The notes beneath the pieces are model-generated. The model ran no database searches, was not told the DNA's origin, and saw nothing but the letters and a program-made list of their open reading frames with translations. From assembly GCF_030503435.1 (NCBI RefSeq), contig NZ_JAUKPO010000018.1:62001-126000 (forward strand): a DNA stretch of 64,000 bases, in the 5' to 3' direction. The position numbers were made by a program, and so were the translations under genes. The first letter of the stretch is position 1. Each line of letters starts with the position of its first letter. The DNA comes from Rhodocytophaga aerolata. GTDB lineage: Bacteria; Bacteroidota; Bacteroidia; Cytophagales; 172606-1. Shown here piece by piece: positions 45,136 to 53,720 of this stretch.

Positions 45136-47298
45136 ATGTGGATTAACAAAATTTTACTTTCAAGCTTATTATTCTTTGTCTGTTTTCCCCAGATAAATGC
45201 CCAGTCAACCTTCACCATTAAAAATGAAAATATTGAGGTGTCTATTGATAACCAGGGAAATCTACAAAGCCTGAAAAACCTAAAAACCGGATACAACTAT
45301 GCCTCAGGGAAACCTATATGGCGCTTGTACTACGACCGCCCCGACTGGAAAGACAATGAAGTCATAGCTGCCAATAACCAGCCCCAGGTGAAGCAGCAGG
45401 CAAATCAGTTACTCATCAGCTATACCGGATTGAAAGGCCGCCGGGAAAAGGTAAATATCAACCTGCAACTCACTATTCTGCTGGAAAACGACCAGGTGCG
45501 GTTTGCTGCCGAACTTCAGAATAAAGAAGAACACAGCATTGTGCGGGAATTACAGTATCCATTGGTGGGCAATTGCCAGCTGCCAGAGGATCATCAGTTG
45601 CTTACCACTGAGTATGGCGGCCAGTTGTTTCCGGATGTAATAAGCCTGGTGAAAGGAGCCAATGCCGCCTGGCCACCTTACTATCCGCCTGCCCAGGATT
45701 TTCTGCAACGGGATGTAAAATACCCCCGCGGTCCTTCCGCTAATTGCTATGCGTTTGTAGGCAAAACAGGCGGCTTATACTTCGGCAGCCACGACCCCAG
45801 CTTTGAAGATACCGGACATGGCTTGCGCCTGTATCCGAGTAAAAAATTTGTATTCGACCAGCTGGAAGCAGGTATGTATAAATACCCCAACTGTGTGAGC
45901 GGGCAAACCTGGACAAGTAATGTGAATGTTGTATCACCTTACCAGGGCACCTGGCACGAAACATCCAGGCTGTATAGAACCTGGGCAAACACCTGGTGGA
46001 AACACCGGGAGCCTCCGCAATGGGTAAAGGAAATGAAAGGCTGGCAGCGAATTATTATGAAGCACCAGTACGGCGAAATTTTGTTTCCTTACACAGATTT
46101 AAGTACGAGAGTGAAAAAAGTTGGGGAGAGTGTAGGCATCAATACCGTATTTGCCCACGGCTGGCACAAAGAGGGCCACGACAACGATTACCCCAATTAT
46201 ATAGCAGACCCAACACAGGGAGGGGAAGCGGTGCTTAAAAAGCAGATTGCCGAGTTTCAGAAAGATGGCGGAGCGGTAATATGGTATTACAGCGGCCGCT
46301 TAATTGACAAAACCTCCCAGTATTACCGCAGCGGCATGGGCAAAAAAATAGCTATTAAAGATAACACAGGTTCTAAAGTCAATGATGCTTACCGTTTCAG
46401 AGGACCGGGAACCTTTACCGGTTCTTACGATGCCAGAACCTTTACCGTGGCTGATTTCCGGACACCTCAATGGAAGGAAGAACTCAAAAAAATGGCCGAC
46501 CAGACCATTGCCTATGGCGCTAAATCTGTGTTTTATGACCAGATGGGCATGGGTGATAATCCGGACTGGGATTTAACAGGGGAGTTTGCCATGCCTAACC
46601 TGCGTACGGTTGCAGACAAAGCCGAAGTAATGGGGTTGATGCATGATTACCTGGATTCGAAAGACAAAGAAATTGCTTTGGGTATAGAAGTACTCACCGA
46701 TGTTACGTCCATGCAATCGGATTATATCCACTGGTACGGTCCTCCAGCCTGCAAAGCCATACTCAATCCTGGCTGGGAGCAGAAAGGCGAAAAGCCCCGC
46801 ACGGTGTTCTTTATGGAATGGTTCCGCTATACCTTTCCGGAAATCATTGTCTCTGACCGGGATATCCGGGATGATACCGATATTGAACGGCGGGTGAACC
46901 ATACCGTACTGCGAGGTTTGCGGAACGATGTGGAGATTTACCGCTGCCGGGCCTTGATTGACGAAACGCCCCATTACCAGGCGTACCTGGCAAAAGTTAA
47001 CCAATTAAAAGACCGCTTCAAACACCTGCTTTTGGTAGGAAAATATACGGATGCCATCGGGTTTTCTCATGCGAACCCCGAAGTAGATGCCAGCCGTTTT
47101 GAAAAGGACAACCAGGCAGCCATCGTGTTTACACAGCATCATCTCTCCTCCGCCAACACCGTTCTTACCATTCCGCAGGGCTACAGCTACGAAACCTATG
47201 GTGCGGTGGGCACAGCAGAATTAAAAGCAGGAAAAGAGACGGTGAACATAACGATGGGTAAACATGCTCTGGTAGTAGTTGTGGTTAAGAAAAAGTAA
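45136..47298 (+). CDS. Secreted DUF6259-like protein, probable glycoside hydrolase
   Basis: A 720-residue protein with a signal peptide (MWINKILLSSLLFFVCFPQINA). The N-terminal third is a beta-sandwich (about 25-280), followed by a TIM-barrel core (about 300-600) and a C-terminal beta domain. In the barrel, strands end in acidic residues: FYDQMGMGDNPDWD near 475 and IHWYGP near 530. The arrangement resembles the DUF6259 / GH36-GH-D-like TIM barrels, with a possible nucleophile Asp in FYDQ. It would act on the glycan at the surface or in the periplasm. Family placement is by eye, so substrate and catalysis are uncertain. Confidence 0.7.
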   Translation: MWINKILLSSLLFFVCFPQINAQSTFTIKNENIEVSIDNQGNLQSLKNLKTGYNYASGKPIWRLYYDRPDWKDNEVIAANNQPQVKQQANQLLISYTGLKGRREKVNINLQLTILLENDQVRFAAELQNKEEHSIVRELQYPLVGNCQLPEDHQLLTTEYGGQLFPDVISLVKGANAAWPPYYPPAQDFLQRDVKYPRGPSANCYAFVGKTGGLYFGSHDPSFEDTGHGLRLYPSKKFVFDQLEAGMYKYPNCVSGQTWTSNVNVVSPYQGTWHETSRLYRTWANTWWKHREPPQWVKEMKGWQRIIMKHQYGEILFPYTDLSTRVKKVGESVGINTVFAHGWHKEGHDNDYPNYIADPTQGGEAVLKKQIAEFQKDGGAVIWYYSGRLIDKTSQYYRSGMGKKIAIKDNTGSKVNDAYRFRGPGTFTGSYDARTFTVADFRTPQWKEELKKMADQTIAYGAKSVFYDQMGMGDNPDWDLTGEFAMPNLRTVADKAEVMGLMHDYLDSKDKEIALGIEVLTDVTSMQSDYIHWYGPPACKAILNPGWEQKGEKPRTVFFMEWFRYTFPEIIVSDRDIRDDTDIERRVNHTVLRGLRNDVEIYRCRALIDETPHYQAYLAKVNQLKDRFKHLLLVGKYTDAIGFSHANPEVDASRFEKDNQAAIVFTQHHLSSANTVLTIPQGYSYETYGAVGTAELKAGKETVNITMGKHALVVVVVKKK

Positions 47299-47309
47299 AA
47301 ACACAACTA

Positions 47310-47378
47310 ATGAAAATACCCAGGCAGAACTTTATACTGGCTACAGCCGCAACAAGCCTAACTGAAGGCAGAAGATAA
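47310..47378 (+). pseudogene. Truncated signal-peptide remnant
   Basis: A 22-codon frame reading MKIPRQNFILATAATSLTEG, then RR and stop. It has a TAT-like start (a basic pair, F/I-L-A-T-A-A core) but nothing follows. It is likely the 5' end of a lost exported enzyme, for example a Gfo/Idh/MocA or sugar-isomerase type; that type is a guess. Confidence 0.25.
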
Positions 47379-47487
47379 TCTTCATGTCTGAATACTTATG
47401 TAACATATTACTTTCATTGAAAAGCCTATTATTTAAAAAACTACTTCTAAAAGCCAGACTTTAACAGAAGAATATACCTTCGAGCAT

Positions 47488-49641
47488 ATGAGCCTATCTG
47501 CAAAATCCATTGTTATTACCCTCTGTATACTAGCAGGAATTGGGTTAAGCGCCTACTTATTTTCTGACATAGTAAAAGTTTTGAGACCTGAAAGTGGTCA
47601 ATGGACTCATTATGGGTATGATGCATCAAACAGTAAATTTTCGCCCCTGGACAAAATTAACGCTGGCAACGTCAACCAACTCAAACAGGTATGGCATCTT
47701 GAGGACAGTACAGCGGGCGGTTCGGGTATTTTCTTTAACCCGTTGATAGTTGGGGGAAAAATGATTGTGTTTATGCCTTCCAAAGTACTCAAAGCCTTAG
47801 ACGCAGCCACCGGCCGGGTTATCTGGTCATTTAAACCCGACAGCACTGAGATCAATAACTGGACAAAGGGTGCTACCTATGTACCGGGAACAAACGGAAG
47901 GCAGGATGCCATCTTGTTTGTGTTTGGCTCTACCCTATACTCTGTCAATGCAGAGAATGGAACATTGATGGAAGCATTCGGAGAAGGAGGAAAAGTTGAT
48001 TTCTATACTGGTCTCTCCGTAGATCCTGCCATGCGCAAGCGTGTGCATGTGACTAGCAATGCACCGGGCGTTATCTATAAAGATCTCTTCATTGTGGGCT
48101 GCAAAGTGCCCGACGAACTGCCTTCCACTTCGGGAGATATCCGTGCATTTAATGTACACACAGGTAAGCTGGAATGGATATTTCACACCATCCCTAAAGA
48201 GGGAGAATATGGCTATGATACCTGGCCTGCTACCGCACGCAAAAAAAATGGAGGAGCCAATTGCTGGGGAGGTATGGCGCTGGATGAAGACCGGGGAATT
48301 GTGTATGTACCCACGGCTTCCCCCTCCTTTGACTTTTATGGCGCCGACCGGGAAGGGCAAAATCTGTTTGCCAATTGCCTGCTTGCCCTGGATGCGGGAA
48401 CCGGCAAGCGCCTCTGGCATTTTCAGACTACCCACCATGACCTATGGGATAGGGACAATGGCTCTCCGCCTAACCTGGTTACCATTCAACATGCGGGCAA
48501 AATGACAGATGCGGTAGCTCTGGTTACTAAAATGGGTTATGTATTTGTCTTTGACCGGCAAACCGGACAGCCCTTGTTTCCTATAGAGGAAGTGCCTGTG
48601 CCTACAGCAAGTGAGATGCCCGGAGAGAAACCCTGGCCTACCCAACCTATTCCTACAAAACCTGCCCCCTTCACCAGGCAGAGTTATAAAGAAGAATACT
48701 ATAAAGGGCTCAGTCCGGAGTCCAAGCAATACATAAAACAACGGCTGGAGGCTGGTAAGTTTACCACCGGGGTATATGTGCCTCCCAGCCTGAATGGATC
48801 GGTGGTGGTTCCGGCAGCCCATGGAGGCGCTAACTGGGGAGGGGCTTCTTTCAACCCCAACACAGGTATTTTATTTGTGAATGCAACGGAACTGCCCTGG
48901 TTTCTGAAATTACATAAAATCAGTGAGTTGTCTGCCAATAATGCGCTGAGTGGCCAACATTTATTTAAGATCAATTGCAGCAATTGCCATGGTGCCGATA
49001 AAAAAGGCACCAGTTATGGTCCGGATATAGCTGAGAAAACAAAAACCTATCCGGCAAAACAACTGGAAAGTATCATTAAAAAAGGGGCTGAGCCTATGCC
49101 TTCTTTCCAACACTTGCCTCAACTTCAGATTGATGCCATCATTGCCTACCTGAAAGATGGGCGGTCAGATGTAAAAGTAGTTTCCTCCGGTGAGGATGCC
49201 ATATCAACTAGCAGGGAGCCCTATGGATTTTCAGGATATAATTTTTTTGTGGACGATAACAAAGTTCCCCTCATTGACCCTCCCTTCGGTACACTCACTG
49301 CCATTGACCTCAACAAAGGAGAAATACTCTGGCAGGTGCCACTGGGAGAAGATGAAAAGCTGGCTGCAAAGGGAATTAAAAATTCGGGAATGTACAACCG
49401 GGGAGGTGGTATTGCTACAGCAGGCGGACTAGTATTCATAGCAGCCACCGGAGACAAGAAGTTCCGGGCTTTTGAGCAGGCAACAGGCAAAATGGTGTGG
49501 GAGAAAGAATTACCCGGCAATGCCTATTCAATTCCTTCTTCCTACCTGGTAAATAAGGCACAGTGTATCACAATCGCTGTAAGCCCCAATCCTTCTACCG
49601 GTTATAAGGGTGGGTATATCACATTTAGCCTGGACAAATGA
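47488..49641 (+). CDS. Quinoprotein dehydrogenase with inserted cytochrome c domain
   Basis: A 717-residue membrane-anchored protein: one N-terminal helix (about 9-29), then an eight-bladed beta-propeller of the PQQ-dependent glucose/alcohol dehydrogenase family (repeat cores such as ALDAATGRVIWSF, AFNVHTGKLEWIF, ALDAGTGKRLWHF). A cytochrome c module is inserted at about 480-560 with the haem site CSNCH (497-501) and an axial Met in PMPSFQ. The propeller resumes with AIDLNKGEILWQV and FEQATGKMVWEK. It would oxidise a sugar or alcohol in the periplasm and pass electrons to a cytochrome or oxidase. Ligands for PQQ and calcium are not verified here. It is preceded by a TAACCTTCG-like box (47473-47482). 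Confidence 0.88.
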   Translation: MSLSAKSIVITLCILAGIGLSAYLFSDIVKVLRPESGQWTHYGYDASNSKFSPLDKINAGNVNQLKQVWHLEDSTAGGSGIFFNPLIVGGKMIVFMPSKVLKALDAATGRVIWSFKPDSTEINNWTKGATYVPGTNGRQDAILFVFGSTLYSVNAENGTLMEAFGEGGKVDFYTGLSVDPAMRKRVHVTSNAPGVIYKDLFIVGCKVPDELPSTSGDIRAFNVHTGKLEWIFHTIPKEGEYGYDTWPATARKKNGGANCWGGMALDEDRGIVYVPTASPSFDFYGADREGQNLFANCLLALDAGTGKRLWHFQTTHHDLWDRDNGSPPNLVTIQHAGKMTDAVALVTKMGYVFVFDRQTGQPLFPIEEVPVPTASEMPGEKPWPTQPIPTKPAPFTRQSYKEEYYKGLSPESKQYIKQRLEAGKFTTGVYVPPSLNGSVVVPAAHGGANWGGASFNPNTGILFVNATELPWFLKLHKISELSANNALSGQHLFKINCSNCHGADKKGTSYGPDIAEKTKTYPAKQLESIIKKGAEPMPSFQHLPQLQIDAIIAYLKDGRSDVKVVSSGEDAISTSREPYGFSGYNFFVDDNKVPLIDPPFGTLTAIDLNKGEILWQVPLGEDEKLAAKGIKNSGMYNRGGGIATAGGLVFIAATGDKKFRAFEQATGKMVWEKELPGNAYSIPSSYLVNKAQCITIAVSPNPSTGYKGGYITFSLDK

Positions 49642-49886
49642 CGTGGATATGTACTTTACAACATACATTGATATGAGTTATTAATTTTGGGCCGGGTACC
49701 TAAAACTTGAAATGCAGGAGGATTGCTATCCGGTTAACTCGCAGGTTATAGGCACAAAGGTCGTACTACCCAGAACAATAGTCAGGTAACGTAAAGGCAG
49801 GCATACATGAAAAAGTAACTAAGAAATAAATAAAGATACTGACCTGTAATCTGCAGGGGAATTGTCTCTATATAACTAAATCTTAT

Positions 49887-50798
49887 ATGAGTTTACGTCT
49901 GATCTTAGCTAGTAGCTTGCTAGTTTTTACCTTGAGCCAGACAGTTATGGCACAACAAAAGCACATAAGCAGTCCCTTTTTTGTATTTAACAATGGTATT
50001 AGTGATACGGCAGTTTACAAAACACATCAGAAACAAGCGCAGCTGGCGGCACAAATGGGTTTTAATGGCGTAGAGAAAAACCGTCTGGATAACTTTGATA
50101 CCTTTTATGAGGTTTTATTAACTAATAACCTCAAACTCTACACGATATATGTAGAAGTAAACCTGGATGAGGAAAAAGCTCCCTACGACCGCCGGCTGGA
50201 AGATGTGTTCAAAAAAATCCAGGGAACCCAAGCCATGCCATGGCTATATGTGACCAGCAAAAAACACAAACCTTCTTCTGCAGAACAGGATGCCATAGCG
50301 GTGCCTATTTTGCAGGAAATTGCGGATTTGGCTAAAAAGTATGGGCTAAAAGTTGCCCTGTATCCGCATACCTGGTTCTGGCTGGAAACGGTAGAAGATG
50401 CCATTCGGGTGGCCGAAAAGGTAAACCGGCCTAATTTTGGTATGGCTTTCAACTTACCCCATTTCCTGGCTACACAGTACTATGGTGGAGAAAACCCCGA
50501 TAAGAATTTGCAGATATGGGCACAGAAAGCCAGACCCTATGTATTTGCCTTAAGTATAAATGGAGCCGACTATCCGCCAGCCTCCTCTGACCGGGGTAAA
50601 GTATGGGAAAGCCTGATTAAGCCATTGGGAGAAGGAAATTATGATACGTATGCTTTCCTGAAAACCTTCTGGGATATGGGATTCACAGGTCCGGTAGGCC
50701 TGCAATGTTATAATATCAAACAGGAAAAATCCATACACCTCGAAAAATCGGTACATACCTGGCAAGCCTATAAAAAAAGGTATGCAGCCGGAAAATAA
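49887..50798 (+). CDS. Secreted sugar phosphate isomerase/epimerase-like TIM barrel
   Basis: A 303-residue protein with a signal peptide (LILASSLLVFTLSQTVMAQ). The mature part is an AP-endonuclease-2/xylose-isomerase-like TIM barrel: AAQMGFNGVEKNR, KLYTIYVEVNL, GLKVALYPHTWFWLETVEDAIR and FGMAFNLPHFL. Family members usually bind a divalent metal with Glu/His/Asp residues, several of which are present (E71-region, H164-region). Export is common in Bacteroidota relatives. It stands as the last gene of the second utilisation locus, 245 bp after the quinoprotein gene. Its reaction is not known. Confidence 0.8.
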   Translation: MSLRLILASSLLVFTLSQTVMAQQKHISSPFFVFNNGISDTAVYKTHQKQAQLAAQMGFNGVEKNRLDNFDTFYEVLLTNNLKLYTIYVEVNLDEEKAPYDRRLEDVFKKIQGTQAMPWLYVTSKKHKPSSAEQDAIAVPILQEIADLAKKYGLKVALYPHTWFWLETVEDAIRVAEKVNRPNFGMAFNLPHFLATQYYGGENPDKNLQIWAQKARPYVFALSINGADYPPASSDRGKVWESLIKPLGEGNYDTYAFLKTFWDMGFTGPVGLQCYNIKQEKSIHLEKSVHTWQAYKKRYAAGK

Positions 50799-51218
50799 TC
50801 ATGTACTTCCCTGAAAAGTAGACCGTCTAAAAAAGGTATTGTATAATTGTGTTAGTAAATAGATGTTACCTGCGATAATCTATGCAGTTACAAATTATAT
50901 CCCCTTCCGGGTAACTAATCTACGAACAATCAATCCTGAAAGAATGGTATTCGAGATGTCAATAAACTTGCTGAAGCCTCATAAATTTATATAATGAAGC
51001 TGTTTAGTAAGCTTCAAAATTCATCATCATAAGATAGTCAGTGTAGAGAAGGCAAAAAATACACCCTCTAGTTGGCAAAGTAGCTTCCTTTAAAAGCAGC
51101 TTTGTACGTCTTGCTGGTAACTTACCTGTAGAATCTGCGTAGGCAATAGCTAGAAGAGCTTGCCAACTGGCAGCTTTCGAGAAATAAGAAATTGATAGCA
51201 GATGAAAGGTGGAAATTT
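50799..51218. other. Intergenic region of 420 bp
   Basis: No gene, terminator or repeat that I can support. Confidence 0.4.
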
Positions 51219-52073
51219 ATGGAACTGACTAAAACCAAATTAAAAATAGTAACAGGCATCCTAGCTTCTTTACTAGTATTGTCGGCAGCAGGCAATGTGT
51301 ATTTTTGGAACCGAACAAATACGCCTACAACAGCAGATGATCAGGATAGGGAGGATGACTTCACAACCTCCTTACTTACACCAACAGGAGATATAGACCG
51401 CCTGAACAAAAAGCTAGCAGAAATAGAGCAGCAAAATGGGCGATTACAAGCGCAAGTAGGAGACCTGAATGGCCTACTCCAGCAGGCAAACAATCAGGTA
51501 TGGGAACTGCGGACCAGAAAAAGCAGCCCGGTAACCGATCTATCTCCGGCACAAGTGGGCAGAAATAGGCAAGCAAGTGATCAACAGGCCATGCTCAGCC
51601 GGAATGAGCAGTTGACTGCCCAAATAGCCAGCTTACAAGACAGCCTCAAGCGGCTGGCCAATCAAAAGCTTGCAGCAGACAACTTCCGGATGGTAGCCTT
51701 TAAACGCAATAGCAAGGAGACGGCTAAGGCGAAAAAAGTAAACAGGCTCACTATTTCACTCACTATGCCGGCAGCTGAGGGAAAGCCAAAGGGTGAAACA
51801 GTGTTTCTGAGCCTGCTGGACCCGGAAGGCAAGGGCATTTCTTCTCCCCTAGAGACACTTACGCTGCCAGGTCCGGAAGGAAAAGCAAAGGTTCCGGTTC
51901 ATGCTAAAAAAGAGGTGGATTTGGGCAGCCGCGCTAGTTGGCAGCAAGTTACCTTCACTATTCAAGAAACGGACGACATTAAGCCAGGTACCTATCAGGC
52001 TTACCTATACACCCAAAACAAATATCTGGGCTCAGTGCAAGTGCAGTTCCGCGATAGTTTCTGGTTTTTCTAG
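51219..52073 (+). CDS. Single-pass membrane protein with coiled coil, unknown
   Basis: A 284-residue protein. I start it at ATG 51219 (MELTKTKLKIVTGILASLL); the upstream frame begins only with TTG. A transmembrane helix at about 8-26 is followed by a coiled coil (about 50-160, with DRLNKKLAEIEQQNGRLQAQ and NEQLTAQIASLQDSLKRL). A C-terminal beta domain (about 165-284) has the pattern LTISLTMPAAEGKPKGETVFLSL. I do not recognise the family. The architecture suggests a periplasmic scaffold or anchored sensor. It is convergent with the LacI gene at 52221. Confidence 0.7.
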   Translation: MELTKTKLKIVTGILASLLVLSAAGNVYFWNRTNTPTTADDQDREDDFTTSLLTPTGDIDRLNKKLAEIEQQNGRLQAQVGDLNGLLQQANNQVWELRTRKSSPVTDLSPAQVGRNRQASDQQAMLSRNEQLTAQIASLQDSLKRLANQKLAADNFRMVAFKRNSKETAKAKKVNRLTISLTMPAAEGKPKGETVFLSLLDPEGKGISSPLETLTLPGPEGKAKVPVHAKKEVDLGSRASWQQVTFTIQETDDIKPGTYQAYLYTQNKYLGSVQVQFRDSFWFF

Positions 52074-52220
52074 ACCATTTTCCTGGCACTCACCTGTGGG
52101 AGCAATAGATCCGCAACCCCCTTGGCCTTGCATCGGCAAAAGGTAAGCATATCTGCTCTATATAGCAGGTAAACTAGAAACACAGTTATCTGAAAAGGGG
52201 CAGTTTGATTAACTCCGATC

Positions 52221-53249
52221 TTACACTGCATGAGGTATGGATGATCCTCTGACAATCAGTTTAGTTTGTAAGACTTTAGTCTGTGGTTTATATTCTTCCA
52301 GATCTATATCTACTTGTTCTAAAAACAAATAGGCTGCTTCTCTGCCTATATCAAACACGGGTTGAGCTACTGTGGTTAACCCAGGTTCAATTAAGGCCGA
52401 AGCTGGGTCGTTGCTGAATCCTACAACGGCTATATCCTGCGGAATCCGCAGGCCCTTATCCTTGATCACTAACATGGCGGCTATGGCAGTAGGGTCATTA
52501 ATGGCAAACAAGGCATCTGGCGGATTTGGCAGGTCTAGCAGGTGCTTTACATAAATGGTGGCTTTTTCAGGAGTCAGGTCATACTGGATGATTAGGTCCT
52601 CTTCTACTGGTAAGATATGTTTTTGCAAAGCATCTATATACCCTTTGAGGCGGCGACGGCTGATGATCAGCGAATCTGGCCCAGCCAGATGGGCAATTCT
52701 CTTTCGGCCGGTTGTAATCAGATGTTCTACAGCCATAAAAGCACCTTCGTAATCATCCACAATTACTTTTGAAACTTCCAGTTCTTCACATACCCTGTTA
52801 AAGAATACAACCGGGATTCCTTTGCGGTGCAAGGCTTGAAAATGATCAAAGTTTCTGGTTTCGCGGGTAACAGAAGCTAGTATACCATCTACTCTACTGG
52901 CCAGTAACGCTTTTGTATTGGCTACCTCCATCTCATACGACTCGTTCGACTGGCAGATCATAACATTGTACCCGGCTTTGCTCATCACCTCCTGTGCTCC
53001 CATAATTACGGATGGAAAAAAAGGAGTAAGAAACTCCGGTACTACCATGCCCACTGTATAACTCTTGCTCATTACCAGGCTTGTTGCCAGTAAATTTGGC
53101 TGATAATCCAGTCTGCTGGCCAGCTCCAGTACCTTTTTCTTTGTCTGTTCATTAATATCCTGGTGCCCGTGCAAGGCTCTGGAAACGGTAGATTTAGATA
53201 TGTTAAGTTCTTTGGCAATATCAATAATGGTGACCTGGTGCCTTTTCAT
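52221..53249 (-). CDS. LacI-family transcriptional regulator (locus 3)
   Basis: A 342-residue regulator. The helix-turn-helix is VTIIDIAKELNISKSTVSRALHGHQ, with the hinge YQPNLLATSLVMSKS; a sugar-binding domain follows (GMVVPEFLTPFFPSVIMGAQ, PDALFAINDPTAIAAML). It is divergent from the SusC gene at 53721. A 44-bp perfect palindrome at 53462-53505 in the shared spacer is the obvious operator. It probably controls the SusCD and glycosidase genes downstream. Confidence 0.94.
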   Translation of the reverse strand: MKRHQVTIIDIAKELNISKSTVSRALHGHQDINEQTKKKVLELASRLDYQPNLLATSLVMSKSYTVGMVVPEFLTPFFPSVIMGAQEVMSKAGYNVMICQSNESYEMEVANTKALLASRVDGILASVTRETRNFDHFQALHRKGIPVVFFNRVCEELEVSKVIVDDYEGAFMAVEHLITTGRKRIAHLAGPDSLIISRRRLKGYIDALQKHILPVEEDLIIQYDLTPEKATIYVKHLLDLPNPPDALFAINDPTAIAAMLVIKDKGLRIPQDIAVVGFSNDPASALIEPGLTTVAQPVFDIGREAAYLFLEQVDIDLEEYKPQTKVLQTKLIVRGSSIPHAV

Positions 53250-53720
53250 AGGAGTTTATTTGGTGTGCTGTTGGTAGAATTAGTTTGTAAATCAGACTTC
53301 CTGTTAGACACTACTTTATAACTAACCAGGCCTGCTCAGAATTTCGTTATACCGGCGCTTATCAAAAGGTAAAATATAACTATTTATATATCTTCATAAA
53401 ATACCTAATTGTATTTATTATCTGACCATTTTACAAATAATAATTTATAAAATACAAATATATATTTTTCCGGGAACATTCCCGGGAATGTTCCCGGAAA
53501 AATATCTTGAAAAAAGTTAGAATTTTGCTTGCTTATCAACATTCAGCATTTATCATTGTTTTATTATCCGTTTTATACCTAGCAGAAGAGAAGGAATAGC
53601 TATCCTTTTTTAAAGCAGACAATCATAATAAAATTGAATTATTTAAATACGCATTCTATCTAAGGATTTTGCCAATACTGCAATGCACTGATCTATTTCC
53701 CTATTATAACCTATATACCT
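53250..53720. other. Divergent spacer between LacI and susC (locus 3)
   Basis: 470 AT-rich bases holding the 44-bp palindrome at 53462-53505. No other gene or repeat is seen. Confidence 0.5.
53462..53505. promoter_or_regulatory. Perfect 44-bp palindrome, probable LacI operator
   Basis: ATATTTTTCCGGGAACATTC and its exact inverse, centred between 53483 and 53484. The inner part is two abutting 12-bp near-palindromes, GGGAACATTCCC and GGGAATGTTCCC. It lies 213 bp before the LacI start and 216 bp before the susC start, equidistant from both. Confidence 0.75.
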
